Assembly (NCBI RefSeq): GCF_900100085.1
Contig: NZ_FNEJ01000009.1
Coordinates: 62,001-126,000 of the forward strand
Reading direction: 5' to 3'
Source of the DNA: Salipiger marinus
GTDB taxonomy: Bacteria; Pseudomonadota; Alphaproteobacteria; Rhodobacterales; Rhodobacteraceae
DNA: 64,000 nucleotides
Shown here: in pieces, positions 22,474 to 30,846 of the stretch
How positions within the stretch are numbered: position 1 is the first letter of the stretch
Layout: each line of letters starts with the position of its first letter
The notes under the pieces: model-generated
Database searches by the model: none
Told to the model about the DNA's origin: nothing
What the model saw: the letters and a program-made list of their open reading frames with translations, nothing else
Made by a program: the position numbers and the translations under genes

Positions 22474-22497
22474 GCCGATCCTGAATCGACATGTGCA

Positions 22498-22522
22498 GGG
22501 GATCGGCGGCAGGCCGGTCCCC
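22498..22522 (+). terminator. rpmA terminator
   Basis: GGGGATCGGC pairs with GCCGGTCCCC (10 bp with one G-U, 5-nt loop) and is followed by TCGCTGTTTTC. Confidence 0.6.
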
Positions 22523-22588
22523 TCGCTGTTTTCGGGGGGAGACGAAAACGGCCTGTTAAAGATTTCCGTGCATCAGAGGAGAATGCAC

Positions 22589-23137
22589 ATGAAACTGGCC
22601 CCTGTGGACCAGAAGGCCGCTCAGCCGGTCATCGAAGCCCCCCGCGCCGTGTTGCGCCCGCTGCGCCGCTCCGATGCGGGGCTGATCTCGCTGCACACCG
22701 CCGACGAACGCGTGGCGCGTATGACCACCTCCATCCCGCATCCGCTGCCGCCCGGCGCCACCGAGGCGTTTATCGCCCGTGCCACCGATCCCAAGCGGGT
22801 CGAAGATATCTGGGCCATGGACGGATCCGCGCAGGGCGGGGCAGAGGTGATGGGCCTGATCTCGCTGGAGCGGCTTGATCCCAATCAGGCCGAGATCGGC
22901 TACTGGGTGGCGCCGCCCTACTGGAACACCGGCCATGCCTCTGAAGCGGTGGCGGCCATGGTCGCGGCCAATCCCTTTGGCAGCGCCACCATGTTCGCCT
23001 CGGTCTTTCAGGACAACGCCGCCTCGGCGCGGGTGCTGGTGAATTGCGGCTTCGACTATATCGGCGATGCGGAGGCGTTTTCGGTCGCCCGCAACGCCAC
23101 CGTGCCGACATGGACCTATCTGCGCCGCATGGTCTGA
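22589..23137 (+). CDS. GNAT family N-acetyltransferase (RimJ/RimL-like)
   Basis: This 182-residue acetyltransferase has [15 protein letters not shown] at the front, [18 protein letters not shown] (acetyl-CoA binding region, near residue 110) and [17 protein letters not shown] in the last third. This layout belongs to the ribosomal-protein or small-molecule acetylating branch. The start at 22589 is chosen because GAGGAG lies 7 nt upstream; another ATG at 22583 is too close to it. Acetyltransferases commonly follow rplU-rpmA in this group. The true substrate is unknown. Confidence 0.85.
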   Translation: MKLAPVDQKAAQPVIEAPRAVLRPLRRSDAGLISLHTADERVARMTTSIPHPLPPGATEAFIARATDPKRVEDIWAMDGSAQGGAEVMGLISLERLDPNQAEIGYWVAPPYWNTGHASEAVAAMVAANPFGSATMFASVFQDNAASARVLVNCGFDYIGDAEAFSVARNATVPTWTYLRRMV

Positions 23138-23159
23138 CGGAATTTCGGGCCTTGAACGG

Positions 23160-23184
23160 GGCGCCCTGCCGCTGGCGGGGCGCC
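23160..23184 (+). terminator. terminator after the acetyltransferase gene
   Basis: GGCGCCCTGCC pairs with GGCGGGGCGCC (11 bp, one G-U, 3-nt loop), followed by TTT. Confidence 0.6.
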
Positions 23185-23283
23185 TTTGCCGTTCCGGGGC
23201 AGGCGTCAGAGACTGATTGACACCGGCGCGACGGGCCGCAGGATGGCGCTGCGGCGCGTCGCCGCCAGACCGGGAGAGCCGCC

Positions 23284-24033
23284 ATGACCATCACCAAGGC
23301 CGAAGACCTGGACGGGCTGCGGATCATTGGCCGCATCGTCGCCAACACGCTGCAGGCCATGGGAGCGGCGCTGGAGCCGGGCATGACGACGCGCGAGCTG
23401 GACGAGATCGGCCGCGATCTGCTGGAGGCGGAGGGGGCAGAGCCCGCCCCGCAGGCCGTTTACGGCTTTCCGGGGGCCACCTGCATCAGCGTGAACGAAG
23501 AGATCGCCCATGGCATCCCCGGTGACAGGGTGCTTGGGCGGGGTGATCTGGTGAATATCGACGTCTCCGCCTCCAGATGCGGCTATTTCGCCGATACCGG
23601 CGCCACGTTCCGGGTGGGGCCGGTGGCACCGTCGCTGGACCGGCTCTGCCGCGATGGCAGGCGCGCGCTGCAGATCGGGCTGGCGCAGGTCGCCGCCGAC
23701 AGGCCGCTTGCAGGCATCGGCAAGGCGATCGAGACCTTCGCCTCGGCACGCGGCTATACGCTGATCCGCAACCTTGCCAGCCACGGGGTCGGGCGGTCGC
23801 TGCACGAATATCCCGAGGAAATCCCCACATGGGCGACCCGCGGCGACAGGCGCCGCATCACCAAGGGCATGGTGCTGACCGTCGAGCCCTTCCTGTCCAA
23901 GGGCGGGCTCTGGGCAGAGGAAGGCGCGGATGGCTGGACGCTCTACAGCACGCCCCGCGCCCCGGCGGTCCAGTATGAACACACCGTGGTCGCGACCGAC
24001 CGCGGCCCCGTCATTCTGACGCTGCCGGGCTAG
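23284..24033 (+). CDS. map: type I methionine aminopeptidase
   Basis: This 249-residue metallopeptidase removes the initiator methionine from new proteins. The five metal ligands are recognisable: Asp in NIDVSA, Asp in FADTGATF, His in SHGVGRSLHE, Glu in TVEPF and Glu in QYEHT. Its length fits the short bacterial type I form without an N-terminal zinc domain. GGAGAG precedes the ATG. Since many bacteria in this order carry more than one map-like gene, this may be an additional copy. Confidence 0.92.
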   Translation: MTITKAEDLDGLRIIGRIVANTLQAMGAALEPGMTTRELDEIGRDLLEAEGAEPAPQAVYGFPGATCISVNEEIAHGIPGDRVLGRGDLVNIDVSASRCGYFADTGATFRVGPVAPSLDRLCRDGRRALQIGLAQVAADRPLAGIGKAIETFASARGYTLIRNLASHGVGRSLHEYPEEIPTWATRGDRRRITKGMVLTVEPFLSKGGLWAEEGADGWTLYSTPRAPAVQYEHTVVATDRGPVILTLPG

Positions 24034-24096
24034 GCCAGATCTCCGCAGCGCGGGCCGTCAGCTACGGGAGGCGTACCGGGTGGCCCCGCCTGCTGC

Positions 24097-24125
24097 TTGA
24101 CCATGTCTTGGCGTGGCGATACGAC
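24097..24125 (+). promoter_or_regulatory. promoter of the trpS leader transcript
   Basis: TTGACC (24097-24102), a 17-bp spacer and TACGAC (24120-24125) predict a start near 24132. The leader-peptide ATG at 24133 would then be at or very near the 5' end of the mRNA, a leaderless arrangement. Confidence 0.5.
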
Positions 24126-24132
24126 CCTCTGC

Positions 24133-24180
24133 ATGGAAAATTCGATGGTCATCGCACGACGCTGGTGGCTGGCCTCCTGA
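24133..24180 (+). CDS. trpS leader peptide with tandem Trp codons
   Basis: The 15-codon frame encodes MENSMVIARRWWLAS. The two adjacent Trp codons (24163-24168) lie directly before the first of three alternative hairpins upstream of trpS. Slow translation at these codons when charged tRNA-Trp is scarce would favour the antiterminator. A shorter version from the ATG at 24145 is possible. Confidence 0.75.
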   Translation: MENSMVIARRWWLAS

Positions 24181-24240
24181 CCAGGTGGCCGGAATGTTTC
24201 CTATCATCCCGAGGCCGCCGCATGGGCGGCCTTTGTCTTT
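24171..24240 (+). promoter_or_regulatory. tryptophan-responsive transcription attenuator of trpS
   Basis: Segment 1 (24171-24177, GGCCTCC) can pair with segment 2 (24184-24190, GGTGGCC). Segment 2 can instead pair with segment 3 (24213-24219, GGCCGCC, one G-U). Segments 3 and 4 form the terminator AGGCCGCC/GGCGGCCT (24212-24232) followed by TTGTCTTT. This is the classical arrangement of ribosome-mediated attenuation. Confidence 0.75.
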
Positions 24241-24282
24241 CCGAAATCCCGTGCGGCGCCTCCTTTTCCCGAGGAGAAGCCC

Positions 24283-25284
24283 ATGTCCAAACCCATCATT
24301 CTGACCGGAGACCGCACGACCGGTCCTCTGCATATCGGGCATTACGCCGGATCGCTGCGCAACCGATTACGCTTTCAGTCGGATCACGAGCAGTTCCTTC
24401 TGCTGGCCGACACTCAGGCGCTCACCGATAATGCCCATGATCCGGCCAAGGTGCGCAGAAATGTCATCGAGGTCGCGCTGGATTATCTGGCGGTCGGCAT
24501 TGATCCAGCCCGCACGACGATCTGCCTGCAATCTCACCTGCCTGCTCTGGCGGAACTGTCGATGCTCTACCTCAACTTCGTGTCGGTTGCCCGGCTTGAA
24601 CGCAATCCGACGATCAAGGATGAAATCCGCGCCAGAGGATTTGGTCGCGATATTCCTGCGGGCTTCTTGTGCTATCCGGCGGCACAGGCGGCAGATATCA
24701 CCGCCTTCAAGGCAACTGTGGTGCCGGTGGGCGAGGATCAGGCGCCGCTCATTGAACAGACAAATGAAATTGTCCGCCGTATCAACGCTGTTGCAGGTTC
24801 CGATGTCTTGCCCGAGGCAAAGGCGGTAATTCCGAAATCGGGTCGGCTGCCCGGTATTGATGGCGAGGCGAAGATGTCGAAGTCGGGTGGCAATGCCATT
24901 CCGCTGTCGGCCTCGCCCGATGAAATCAGCGCTGCCGTCAAGGCGATGTTCACTGATCCCATGCACCTGCGGGTCGAGGATCCGGGGCGCGTGGAAGGCA
25001 ATACCGTGTTCGCCTATCTCGACGCTTTCGACGATGCGACCGAAGAGGTGGAGGAGTTGAAGGCGCGGTATCGACGCGGCGGACTTGGCGATCAAGCGAT
25101 CAAGCTGCGGTTGAACGATATCCTGCAGGATCTTATCGGGCCCATTCGTCAGCGCCGTGCGGAGCTGGCCCGGCAGCCCGATTATGTTCTGGACGTCATC
25201 CGCTCTGGCACCGAGCGGGCCATGCTCCGCACCGAAGCCACGAAGCGGGACGTGATTGAGGCGCTAGGGCTGTTCTTGCTTTGA
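24283..25284 (+). CDS. trpS: tryptophanyl-tRNA synthetase, GDRTTGPLHIGHY type
   Basis: This 333-residue class I synthetase charges tRNA-Trp. It has HIGH at residues 17-20 and KMSKS at 197-201. The N-terminus TGDRTTGPLHIGHYAGSL differs from the SGIQPSG-type opening usual for housekeeping proteobacterial TrpRS. It fits the second lineage, which includes antibiotic-resistant auxiliary enzymes in other bacteria. It starts after a strong GAGGAG site, 43 bp beyond the attenuator terminator, so its synthesis should rise when tRNA-Trp charging falls. Whether the genome has another trpS cannot be seen here. Confidence 0.93.
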   Translation: MSKPIILTGDRTTGPLHIGHYAGSLRNRLRFQSDHEQFLLLADTQALTDNAHDPAKVRRNVIEVALDYLAVGIDPARTTICLQSHLPALAELSMLYLNFVSVARLERNPTIKDEIRARGFGRDIPAGFLCYPAAQAADITAFKATVVPVGEDQAPLIEQTNEIVRRINAVAGSDVLPEAKAVIPKSGRLPGIDGEAKMSKSGGNAIPLSASPDEISAAVKAMFTDPMHLRVEDPGRVEGNTVFAYLDAFDDATEEVEELKARYRRGGLGDQAIKLRLNDILQDLIGPIRQRRAELARQPDYVLDVIRSGTERAMLRTEATKRDVIEALGLFLL

Positions 25285-25332
25285 TAGCAGCCCGGCGGGA
25301 AAACCCTGCGCGGCGGTCCGTCCCAAGACAGC

Positions 25333-25362
25333 AAGGCCCTCGCAGGGGTCTGCGAGGGCCTT
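25333..25362. terminator. bidirectional terminator between trpS and the DUF882 gene
   Basis: A perfect 12-bp stem (AAGGCCCTCGCA / TGCGAGGGCCTT) with a 6-nt loop is followed by GATTGT. It lies between two convergent genes. Confidence 0.7.
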
Positions 25363-25479
25363 GATTGTATGCGGAGGCTGCTGTTGGCAGCGTCTGCCGT
25401 GACCGTGTCGCAGTCTAAGCCAAGGTGCCCCAGCCCAAGCGGAGGGGCGCCTTGATCGCCTGACCTTGTGCAGCTGGGC

Positions 25480-26049
25480 TTAGCTGCCCCAGCTCCGCAC
25501 CGGGCCGCAGTCCATATGCACGAAGTTCGAGCCGGAATACCGACCGACGCCGCCGCCCTTGCAGGCCTGTGCCGCACGCGCCATCTGGTTGACGGAGCGG
25601 GAATTGAGCCGCAGATCCGCCGCCTCGCCGACGAGGTGGCGCGAATTCTGCGCCACGCCCGAGGAGCGCGACCGCAGCATCGCGTTGGTCTTGGGGCTGC
25701 GATAGCCCGAGATCAGCATGTAAGGCTCGCTGCAGTCCATCAGGTTATGTGCGGCGGTCATGATGTCCACGGTGCGGGCATCAATGTTCAGAACCTCGTC
25801 GCTGCGCCAGTCGCGCATGAAATACGACACTTCGGTAAGAGCGTCGGGAATATATTGCCCTTCGATCCAGTAGATCATGTCGATGGCCTCGCCGGTGCGC
25901 GCAGAAAACATCCGAAGTCGCCGGATGTCGCCCGCGCCGCGCAGAAACCCCGCCGCGTTTGCATAGGTTGGTGCCGCGGTCACAAGGGTGGCTGCGAACG
26001 CACCAAGAAGGCCACGCCGCGTGATGCCGCTTGCGTTATGTGCTGTCAT
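25480..26049 (-). CDS. DUF882 / peptidase M15-like murein hydrolase, Tat-exported
   Basis: This 189-residue protein begins with a twin-arginine signal (TRRGLLGAFAATLVTAAPTYANA). The zinc-peptidase core shows YRSPKTNAMLRSRSS, SRHLVGEAADLR (His and Asp ligands) and FVHMDCGPVRSW (second His). It resembles E. coli YcbK/MepK, which cuts peptidoglycan cross-links. It is divergent from an L,D-transpeptidase of the YcbB type, the same pairing as ycbB-ycbK, so the two probably make and cut related cross-links. The start at 26049 places the Tat motif at the N-terminus. Confidence 0.88.
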   Translation of the reverse strand: MTAHNASGITRRGLLGAFAATLVTAAPTYANAAGFLRGAGDIRRLRMFSARTGEAIDMIYWIEGQYIPDALTEVSYFMRDWRSDEVLNIDARTVDIMTAAHNLMDCSEPYMLISGYRSPKTNAMLRSRSSGVAQNSRHLVGEAADLRLNSRSVNQMARAAQACKGGGVGRYSGSNFVHMDCGPVRSWGS

Positions 26050-26383
26050 GAGTAACGCCTGTCCCGTTCGTAGCTTGTCCTGTCCCCGCCTCGTTGGACG
26101 GGCCTGCCATCTCCCCAGATGCGATATTTTTATCGCATATCGGGGATCTTGCGGAAAGCGGGAACTCCGGCGAATCTGAGGCGTTGACAGATTTAGGCGA
26201 TTTCTCGCGCAAAGGACTTTTTGAGCCCGCGTGACGGAACCCGCCCGTTGGCGGTCGATGCAGCCCGGTCGCAGGCTGCGAAAAGATACCGGGCTGCTCC
26301 AAAAGTGAGTGGACAAGCCCCGGAAGAGACGCCGAAAATTCACCCGGGTTCGAGTGATGGACATGATTGAAGGAGTGGCGCGC
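26050..26383. promoter_or_regulatory. divergent control region of the two cell-wall genes
   Basis: These 334 bp lie between the DUF882 gene and the L,D-transpeptidase. They hold a perfect palindrome, ATGCGATATTTTTATCGCAT (26119-26138, 8-bp arms), which may be an operator or part of a terminator-like hairpin. Other genes are not seen. Confidence 0.4.
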
Positions 26384-28033
26384 GTGGCGACAAGAAGGCA
26401 AGCAGCATTTGGCCGACCGGGGCGGGCGATGCGCCGTGGCGTGATGGCGTCTTTGGTGGCAGCGGGGCTTCTGATGGCCGCAGCGCCGCAGCAGGCGGGG
26501 GCGGTTTCGCTCTCCGCCACCGCCTACAGGCTCGCCGTGGCCGAATCCCTTGGCGCGGATGAGGGCATGGCGGCCTTCTATCGCGACCGGGATTTTGCGC
26601 CGATCTGGACCGGATCCGACGACCGTTCCGCACAGCGCCGCGCCGCGCTGATCGCCGCGCTGGAAATGGCCGGGGCGCATGGGCTGCCGGGGGCACGCTA
26701 CGATCTGCCGGGTCTGATGGCGCGGATGCGGCAGGTCAGCGGCGAACAGGCGCGCGGCGCGCTGGAGGTGGAGCTGAGCCGCGCCTTCCTGAGCTATGCG
26801 CGCGATCTGCAAAGCGGCGTGCTGACCCCGTCGCGCGTGGTGTCGGACATCAAGCGCGAGGCGCCGCGCCGCGATCCGCAGGCGCTGCTGCAGGCGCTGA
26901 GCAGCGGCGATTCCGAAACGGTGCTGCGCGGGCTGGTGCCGCAGAGCGCGGAATATTCCCGCCTGCTGCGCGCCAAGCTGATGCTGGAGCGCAAGATCGC
27001 GCGCGGCGGCTGGGGCGCTCCGGTGCCGGCGGGCAAGTATTCCTATGGCGACACCGGGCAGGGCGTGGTGATCCTGCGCGACCGCCTGGTGGCCATGGGC
27101 TATCTGCGCCCGACGCTGTCGGCCACGCTGGATGCCGAGATGAGCAATGCCATCACAGCCTTTCAGGCCGATCACGGCCTGCAGGCGGATGGCGTGGCAG
27201 GCGGTGCGACGCTGGAACAGATCAACGTAGCCCCCGAAGAGCGGCTGAAATCCCTGATCGTGGCGCTGGAGCGCGAGCGCTGGATGAACCTGCCCGAGGG
27301 GCTGGGCGCGCGGCATATCCTTGTGAACCTCACCGATTTTCAGGCGCAGATCATCGACAACGGCAAGGTCACGTTCGAGACGCGCTCGGTGGTGGGGGCG
27401 GCCACGCCTGACCGCCGCACGCCGGAATTTTCCGACAGCATGGCGTTCATGGTCATCAACCCCTCGTGGTATGTGCCCCGGTCCATCGTGGTGAACGAAT
27501 ACCTGCCGCAGCTGCGCCGCAATCCCGGCGCTGTCAGCCATCTGGAAATCACCGACAGCCGGGGCAGGCAGGTCAATCGCGGCGCGGGCTTTGCGCAATA
27601 CAGCGCCGCGAGCTTTCCCTTCTCCATGCGCCAGCCGCCGGGGCCCAACAACGCGCTTGGCACGGTGAAGTTCATGTTCCCGAACCAGTACAACATCTAC
27701 CTGCACGACACCCCGTCGAAATCGCTGTTCGAGCGGTCAGAGCGCGCCTTTTCCCATGGCTGCGTGCGGCTGAGCGATCCGCATGACTTTGCCTATGCGC
27801 TGCTGGCGCCGCAGACCGATGACCCGGTGGGCTTTTTCCAGCAGCGTCTGCGCACCGGTGCGGAAACCCGCGTCAACCTTGACCAGCCGGTGCCGGTGCA
27901 TCTGATCTACCGCACCGCCTTCACCGAACCCAAGGGTCAGGTGAATTACCGCGCCGATGTGTACGGGCGGGATGCCGCACTGTGGCAGGCGCTGGCCGCA
28001 GCGGGGGTGGTGCTGGGCGGCGGGCAGAGTTAA
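26384..28033 (+). CDS. L,D-transpeptidase, YcbB (LdtD) type
   Basis: This large periplasmic enzyme forms 3-3 cross-links in peptidoglycan. Its order is signal segment (RRGVMASLVAAGLLMAAA), helical scaffold domain, peptidoglycan-binding domain (GDTGQGVVILRDRLVAMGYL to GATLEQIN) and catalytic YkuD domain ending in FSHGCVRLSDP, with the nucleophile Cys at residue 460. I prefer the GTG at 26384 (549 residues), since AAGGAG lies 8 nt upstream. Longer starts exist at 26309, 26357 and 26363. lpxD follows after 30 bp, suggesting an envelope operon. Confidence 0.9.
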   Translation: MATRRQAAFGRPGRAMRRGVMASLVAAGLLMAAAPQQAGAVSLSATAYRLAVAESLGADEGMAAFYRDRDFAPIWTGSDDRSAQRRAALIAALEMAGAHGLPGARYDLPGLMARMRQVSGEQARGALEVELSRAFLSYARDLQSGVLTPSRVVSDIKREAPRRDPQALLQALSSGDSETVLRGLVPQSAEYSRLLRAKLMLERKIARGGWGAPVPAGKYSYGDTGQGVVILRDRLVAMGYLRPTLSATLDAEMSNAITAFQADHGLQADGVAGGATLEQINVAPEERLKSLIVALERERWMNLPEGLGARHILVNLTDFQAQIIDNGKVTFETRSVVGAATPDRRTPEFSDSMAFMVINPSWYVPRSIVVNEYLPQLRRNPGAVSHLEITDSRGRQVNRGAGFAQYSAASFPFSMRQPPGPNNALGTVKFMFPNQYNIYLHDTPSKSLFERSERAFSHGCVRLSDPHDFAYALLAPQTDDPVGFFQQRLRTGAETRVNLDQPVPVHLIYRTAFTEPKGQVNYRADVYGRDAALWQALAAAGVVLGGGQS

Positions 28034-28063
28034 ATCCTGCGGGAACCCATCCCGGAGGCCGCC

Positions 28064-29158
28064 ATGTCCCATACCATCGCAGACCTTGCCGCAGCCCTCG
28101 GGCTGCGGGCCGAAGGCGATACCACGCTGCGCATCACCGCCGTGGCCGAACCCGCCAGCGCGCGGGCCACGGATCTGGCGCTGGCGCTGAAGCCGGAATT
28201 TGCCGCGCAGATCGGCGCGGGGCAGGCGCGGGCCGCCCTGCTGTGGGACGGCGCCGACTGGCAGGGCATGGGCCTTGCCGCCGCGCTGCTGTCGAAGCGC
28301 CCGCGCCATGCCATGGCGGGGCTCTCGGCGCGGCTTGATCTTGGGCAGGGCCATGCGCCGGGCATCCATCCCAGCGCCGTGATCGATCCCTCCGCCGATC
28401 TGGGCGAAGGCGTGTCGGTGGGGCCGTTCTGCGTGATCGGGGCGGGGGTGCGGATCGGCGCCGGATCGGTGCTGGCCCCGCAGGTCTGGATCGGCTGGGA
28501 CGCGCAGATCGGCCCCGGCGCGCTGATCCATACCGGGGTGCGCATCGGGGCGCGGGTGCGCATCGGCGCACGCTTCATCGCCCAGCCCGGCGCGGTGGTG
28601 GGGGCCGACGGTTTCAGCTTCGTGACCCCCGAAGTGTCGGGCGTGGAACGTGCCCGCGCCAGTCTGGGCGAGGAGGGCGCCGAGACCGCGCCGCAGGCCT
28701 GGGCGCGCATCCATTCGCTGGGCGCCGTGAGCCTTGGCGACGATGTGGAACTGGGGGCCAATGCCTGCATCGACCGCGGCACGGTGCGCGACACGGTGCT
28801 GGGTCATGGCGTCAAGATCGACAATCTGGCGCAGATCGGCCATAATGTGGTGGTGGGCAACAACTGTCTGATCTGCGCGCAGGTGGGCATCGCGGGCTCC
28901 ACCCGCATCGGCAACAACGTGGTGCTGGGCGGGCAGACCGGGGTGTCGGACAACCTCTTCATCGGGGATAACGTGATCACCGGCGGCGCCACCAAGGTGC
29001 TGGCCAATGTGCCTGCGGGCCGGGTGATGCTGGGCTATCCCGCCATGCAGATGGCCGCGCATGTGGACAGCTACAAGGGCCTGCGCCGCCTGCCGCGCCT
29101 GTTCCGCGAAGTCGCCGATCTCAAGAAAGCGGTTTCCAAGCTGGCGGGGAATGGATAG
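28064..29158 (+). CDS. lpxD: UDP-3-O-(3-hydroxyacyl)glucosamine N-acyltransferase
   Basis: This 364-residue enzyme adds the second 3-hydroxyacyl chain in lipid A synthesis, taking it from acyl carrier protein. The N-terminal uridine-binding domain is followed by a long left-handed beta helix of hexapeptide repeats ([34 protein letters not shown]). [14 protein letters not shown] contains the catalytic His region, and a C-terminal helix completes the protein. GGAGG precedes the ATG. The next genes encode an acyl carrier protein and a ketoacyl synthase, a context that fits supply of its acyl donor. Confidence 0.95.
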   Translation: MSHTIADLAAALGLRAEGDTTLRITAVAEPASARATDLALALKPEFAAQIGAGQARAALLWDGADWQGMGLAAALLSKRPRHAMAGLSARLDLGQGHAPGIHPSAVIDPSADLGEGVSVGPFCVIGAGVRIGAGSVLAPQVWIGWDAQIGPGALIHTGVRIGARVRIGARFIAQPGAVVGADGFSFVTPEVSGVERARASLGEEGAETAPQAWARIHSLGAVSLGDDVELGANACIDRGTVRDTVLGHGVKIDNLAQIGHNVVVGNNCLICAQVGIAGSTRIGNNVVLGGQTGVSDNLFIGDNVITGGATKVLANVPAGRVMLGYPAMQMAAHVDSYKGLRRLPRLFREVADLKKAVSKLAGNG

Positions 29159-29196
29159 ATCGACGCAGACAAGCGACGAGCAAGGAGCGCCGCGCC

Positions 29197-29457
29197 ATGA
29201 GTGTGAAGGACAGGGTGATCGCGATCATCGCGGAACAGGCCGTTCTGGAGCCTGCGGATGTGACGATGGACAGCACGCTGGAGGATCTGGGGATCGACAG
29301 CCTCGGGCTTGTGGAAAGCATCTTCTCCATCGAGGAAGCCTTCGACATCACGATCCCGTTCAATGCCAATGAACCCGACCAGAGCGATTTCGACATTTCC
29401 TCGGTTGCCGCCATCGTGGCGGGCATCGAACGGCTGGTGAACGAGAAACAGTCGTGA
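29197..29457 (+). CDS. dedicated acyl carrier protein
   Basis: This 86-residue carrier has the phosphopantetheine site DLGIDSLGLVE (Ser35). It differs from housekeeping AcpP in its C-terminal part (PFNANEPDQSDFDISS). It lies between lpxD and a ketoacyl synthase and is coupled to the latter by a 4-bp overlap. It probably carries a special acyl chain, for example for lipid A or another envelope lipid. The exact product is unknown. Confidence 0.88.
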   Translation: MSVKDRVIAIIAEQAVLEPADVTMDSTLEDLGIDSLGLVESIFSIEEAFDITIPFNANEPDQSDFDISSVAAIVAGIERLVNEKQS

Positions 29458-30662
29458 AACGCGTCGTCATCACCGGCGCGGGCACGATCAACGCACTGGG
29501 ACGCGACGTGCCCGCCACGCTGGAGGCGATGCGCGAAGGCCGCTGCGGCATCGGGCCGCTGGAATTCCGCGATGTCGAACGGCTGTCGATCCGCATCGGC
29601 GGGCAGGTGAAGGGTTATGACCCCGTCACCGCCTTCAACCGGCAGCAGCTGGCGCTTTACGACCGCTTCACCCAGTTCGCGCTGATCGCGGCGCGGCAGG
29701 CCATCGAACAGTCGGGGCTCGAATTCTCCAACGGGCTTGCGGATGGCTCCGGCGTGGTGCTGGGCACCTCCGGCGGCGGGCTCACGACGCAGGACGAGAA
29801 TTACCGCTCGGTCTATGAAGAGGGCAAGAACCGCGTGCATCCCTTCGTGGTGCCGAAGCTGATGAACAACGCTGCCGCAAGCCATGTGTCGATGGAATTC
29901 AACCTGCGCGGCCCCAGCTTCACCGTGGCCACCGCCTGCGCCTCCTCCAACCACGCCATGGGGCTCGCCTATCAGATGGTGCGCTCGGGCGGCTGCCCGG
30001 TCATGGTCACCGGCGGCACCGAATCCATGCTGTGCTTCGGCGGGGTGAAGGCATGGGAAGGGCTGCGCGTGATGTCGCGCGATGCCTGCCGCCCGTTCTC
30101 CGCCAACCGCAACGGCATGGTGCAGGGCGAGGGCGCCGGGGTCTATGTCTTCGAGGAATACGAACATGCCCGCGCCCGTGGCGCCGAGATCCTCGCCGAG
30201 GTGGCAGGCTTTGCCATGACCTCGGATGCCGCCGACATCGTGATGCCCTCGAAACAGGGCGCGGCCCGTGCCATCGCTGGCGCGCTGCGCGACGCGGGCA
30301 TCGACCGCAGCGAGGTGGGCTATATCAACGCCCATGGCACTGGCACCGCCGCCAATGACAAGACCGAATGCGCCGCCGTGGCCGATGTGATGGGCTCGCA
30401 GGCGGACCGGCTGCTGATCTCCTCGACCAAATCCATGCACGGGCACTGCATCGGCGGCACCGGGGCCGTGGAACTGCTGGCCTGCCTGATGGCGCTGCGC
30501 GAGGGCGTGATCGCCCCCACCATAAATTACGAAGAGCCCGATCCCGAATGCGCGCTCGACGTGGTTCCGAACGAGGCGCGGCAGGCGGATGTCTCGGTGG
30601 TGCTCTCCAACGCCTTCGCCTTTGGCGGGCTCAACGCCGTGCTGGCGCTGCGCCGGATCTGA
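29454..30662 (+). CDS. beta-ketoacyl-ACP synthase, FabF (KAS II) family
   Basis: This 402-residue condensing enzyme elongates acyl-ACP with malonyl-ACP. The catalytic triad is complete: Cys162 in TACASSNHAMG, His294 in NAHGTGT and His331 in GHCIGGTGA. It starts with GTG in the overlap with the acyl carrier gene, which suggests a matched pair. It is probably not the housekeeping fabF, since fab genes are missing around it. A long palindromic repeat lies just after its stop. Confidence 0.9.
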   Translation: MKRVVITGAGTINALGRDVPATLEAMREGRCGIGPLEFRDVERLSIRIGGQVKGYDPVTAFNRQQLALYDRFTQFALIAARQAIEQSGLEFSNGLADGSGVVLGTSGGGLTTQDENYRSVYEEGKNRVHPFVVPKLMNNAAASHVSMEFNLRGPSFTVATACASSNHAMGLAYQMVRSGGCPVMVTGGTESMLCFGGVKAWEGLRVMSRDACRPFSANRNGMVQGEGAGVYVFEEYEHARARGAEILAEVAGFAMTSDAADIVMPSKQGAARAIAGALRDAGIDRSEVGYINAHGTGTAANDKTECAAVADVMGSQADRLLISSTKSMHGHCIGGTGAVELLACLMALREGVIAPTINYEEPDPECALDVVPNEARQADVSVVLSNAFAFGGLNAVLALRRI

Positions 30663-30717
30663 GCGCGACCGCCGCGCGCCCCCGTCTGCCACCTGGCCCC
30701 GGCGGCGCCGTCCGGCC

Positions 30718-30837
30718 GCCTCCGGCGGGGATATTTGAGCCAAGAAGAAGCGGCAGGCGCCGCGCTCCTGCCGCTTCTTCTTCTTGGTCCAAATATCCCG
30801 GGGGGAGCCCCGCAGGGGCGGGGGGCAGCGCCCCCCG
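30718..30837. repeat. dispersed palindromic repeat, copy 1, between convergent genes
   Basis: GGGGATATTTG pairs with CAAATATCCC, and inside it CAAGAAGAAGCGGCAGG pairs with CCTGCCGCTTCTTC. A GC-rich block ending GGGGGGCAGCGCCCCCC follows. Related copies lie at 33087 and 36485. Each sits between convergent genes, so a role as a two-way terminator is likely. Confidence 0.7.
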
Positions 30838-30846
30838 GACAGCCTC

